Assembly (NCBI GenBank): GCA_900770325.1
Contig: CAAGKE010000171.1
Coordinates: forward strand, 1-6,796
Reading direction: 5' to 3'
DNA from: Lachnospiraceae bacterium
Lineage (GTDB): Bacteria > Bacillota > Clostridia > Lachnospirales > Lachnospiraceae
DNA: 6,796 nucleotides
Every line of letters begins with the position of its first letter. Position 1 is the stretch's first letter. The translations under genes were made by a program, and so were the position numbers. Positions 5,390 through 6,796 of the stretch are shown in pieces. The notes below the pieces were generated by a model. The model saw nothing but the letters and a program-made list of their open reading frames with translations, had not been told where the DNA came from and ran no database searches.

Positions 5390-5755
5390 ATGCTGGATAA
5401 AAAGGAAGAAGGGCAGAGCGCTTCTCAGGAAAACGTGGTTTTATGCGCAGCCAGTGCCTATGAAGAGAAATATTACCTGAATCCCCTTTTTGGGAAACTG
5501 CCGGAGGATATTAAAAAGGAACTGAAGATCATCAGTGTGCTGTTCACCAATGAGATCGGCGGTATATTTATGATGGAATTTGACCGGGAGGGAAACCTGC
5601 AGTTTCGGACAGAGGCAAAAGATTCGGACTATTCTTATGACGACATTGGGAGTGCACTTATGGTAAAGGAAATCCAAAAGAACCGGGGAGAACTGCTGCG
5701 TTCACTGGAACTGTTTTACCAGGTGGTTGTGCTGGGAAAGCCGTTGGAAGAATAA
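5390..5755 (+). CDS. Small conserved protein, probably DUF6145 family
   Basis: A 121-residue soluble protein with no signal peptide or membrane segment. Segments that look conserved are ENVVLCAASAYEEKYYLNP (14-32), LPEDIKKELKIISVLFTNEIGG (start about 37), FDREGNLQF (64-72) and a C-terminal helix ELLRSLELFYQVVVLGK. From memory this resembles the uncharacterised DUF6145 family of Clostridia; I could not check it. Function is unknown, and no catalytic motif or metal-binding cluster is evident. ATG 5390 is chosen over the in-frame ATG at 5354 because AAGGA (5378-5382) lies 7 nt upstream, while 5354 has no site. It ends 30 bp before dusB, so the two are probably one transcript. Position beside a biotin ligase and a tRNA-modifying enzyme does not by itself reveal its job. 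Confidence 0.75.
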   Translation: MLDKKEEGQSASQENVVLCAASAYEEKYYLNPLFGKLPEDIKKELKIISVLFTNEIGGIFMMEFDREGNLQFRTEAKDSDYSYDDIGSALMVKEIQKNRGELLRSLELFYQVVVLGKPLEE

Positions 5756-5785
5756 AGAATGAAACTGTGAGAAGGAAAAACAGGA

Positions 5786-6745
5786 ATGAAAATAGGAAAC
5801 GTGACGATTCAGAACAATCTTGTGCTGGCGCCGATGGCAGGGGTAACGGACCTGCCTTTTCGTTTGCTCTGCCGGGAACAGGGGGCAGGGCTGCTGTGTA
5901 TGGAGATGGTCAGCGCAAAGGCCATTTCATTTCATAATAAAAATACGGAAGCGCTGCTGAACATTGATGAAAAGGAACCGCCGGTTTCTCTGCAGCTTTT
6001 TGGTTCGGATCCGGACATTATCAGTGAAATGGCCGCATATATTGAGGAAAGGCCGTTTGATATTCTGGATATCAATATGGGCTGCCCGGTGCCAAAGGTG
6101 GCGGGGAATGGAGAAGGCTCCGCACTGATGAAAAATCCCAGGCTGGTGGAGCAGATCGTGTCAAAGACAGTCCGGGCGATCCGTAAACCGGTCACTGTGA
6201 AGATCCGGAAAGGATTTGATGAGCAGCATGTGAATGCTGTGGAAATCGCACGGATCGCGGAAGCCTCCGGTGCTGCGGCCATTGCTGTCCATGGCAGGAC
6301 AAGGGAACAGTATTACTCCGGCAAGGCGGACTGGGATATTATCCGGCAGGTAAAAGAGGCGGTATCTATCCCGGTGATCGGGAACGGGGATATCAATTCA
6401 CCGGAGAGCGCAAAGGCCATGCTGGAAGGAACAGGCTGCGACGGGCTGATGATCGGACGGGCTGCGAGGGGAAACCCGTGGATTTTTCACCGTATTCAAA
6501 CTTATCTGGAGACGGGAACAGATCCCGGACATCCGACCCTGGAACAGGTACGGGATATGATGCTGCGTCACGCCCGGATGCTGCTGGATTATAAAGGAAC
6601 CTACACAGGGATCAGGGAAATGCGTAAGCACATCGGCTGGTACACGGCAGGCATTCCCCATTCCGCAAAACTGCGGGCCAGGGCAAATGAAGTGGAGAGT
6701 CTGCAGGAACTGGAAGTCCTTGAGTTTCCGCAAACTGTAATCTAA
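5786..6745 (+). CDS. dusB: tRNA-dihydrouridine synthase, DusB type
   Basis: A 319-residue FMN-dependent flavoenzyme that reduces specific uridines in tRNA to dihydrouridine using NADPH. It has an N-terminal TIM-barrel (about 1-240) and a C-terminal helical tRNA-binding domain (about 245-315). Motifs: LAPMAGVTDLPFR (14-26), the active-site loop NMGCPVPKVAGNGEGSALM (97-115) with catalytic Cys100, FMN-phosphate and ring contacts at Lys139 and His169 (VHGRTREQ), GNGDI (199-203), GRAARGNPW (224-232), and the C-terminal REMRKHIGWYTAG (277-289). The length and motif order are typical for DusB/Dus-like proteins of Firmicutes. The start has AAGGA (5772-5776) 9 nt upstream. The 51 bp after the stop show neither a gene nor a terminator before the window ends. 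Confidence 0.93.
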   Translation: MKIGNVTIQNNLVLAPMAGVTDLPFRLLCREQGAGLLCMEMVSAKAISFHNKNTEALLNIDEKEPPVSLQLFGSDPDIISEMAAYIEERPFDILDINMGCPVPKVAGNGEGSALMKNPRLVEQIVSKTVRAIRKPVTVKIRKGFDEQHVNAVEIARIAEASGAAAIAVHGRTREQYYSGKADWDIIRQVKEAVSIPVIGNGDINSPESAKAMLEGTGCDGLMIGRAARGNPWIFHRIQTYLETGTDPGHPTLEQVRDMMLRHARMLLDYKGTYTGIREMRKHIGWYTAGIPHSAKLRARANEVESLQELEVLEFPQTVI

Positions 6746-6796
6746 AAATGAATATAGTCTCCCAAAGTGCCAATCTGCCAAATTTTTGAAAAGATA

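Noticed and set aside
6746..6796. Terminator or new gene after dusB
   Set aside because: The TTTTT at about 6783-6787 has no stem before it, and no start codon with a ribosome binding site is visible before the window ends.

Overview
The window (6,796 bp, all confident genes on the + strand) looks like a chromosomal segment of a Gram-positive anaerobe of the class Clostridia, most likely Lachnospiraceae. This is an inference from strong AGGAGG-type ribosome binding sites, moderate GC content, and the gene set: a YbaK-type deacylase, an NfeD/SPFH pair, ornithine carbamoyltransferase, and a biotin ligase - small conserved protein - DusB run. No 16S or other phylogenetic marker is present, so the genus is open.

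Layout. 1-134: a partial copy of a short repeat, then a good sigma-A-type promoter (41-69) and a ribosome binding site. 135-500: a small VOC/glyoxalase I-like enzyme. 501-805: about 300 bp without a confident gene. It holds a long-range RNA-like helix (503-603) containing a second copy of the repeat, a cluster of mutually exclusive hairpins (606-693), a doubtful 63-codon frame (611-802), and a perfect 7-bp hairpin (762-778) just upstream of the next gene. 806-1276: stand-alone YbaK/EbsC-type aminoacyl-tRNA deacylase. 1357-1818 and 1875-2828: NfeD-like membrane protein and SPFH/stomatin-like protein, a classic pair that probably forms membrane microdomain assemblies. 2873-3856: ornithine carbamoyltransferase. 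3884-4183: three-helix membrane protein of unknown function. 4281-5261: bifunctional biotin ligase/repressor BirA. 5262-5389: short intergenic with an inverted repeat flanked by 8-bp direct repeats. 5390-5755: small conserved protein, probably DUF6145. 5786-6745: tRNA-dihydrouridine synthase DusB. I see no terminator in the last 51 bp.

The protein-coding genes are mostly housekeeping: tRNA quality control and modification, arginine metabolism, biotin attachment and membrane organisation. Spacers are 30-130 bp with no convincing intrinsic terminators, so several genes may be co-transcribed. The SPFH pair is the clearest functional unit.

The part that ordinary annotation does not explain is 501-805. 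Its nested and competing base pairing, plus a partly duplicated segment at the window start whose stem is kept by a consistent base change, suggests a dispersed structured-RNA repeat or the remnant of a small mobile element. I could not run a search or a covariance test, so this stays a hypothesis.
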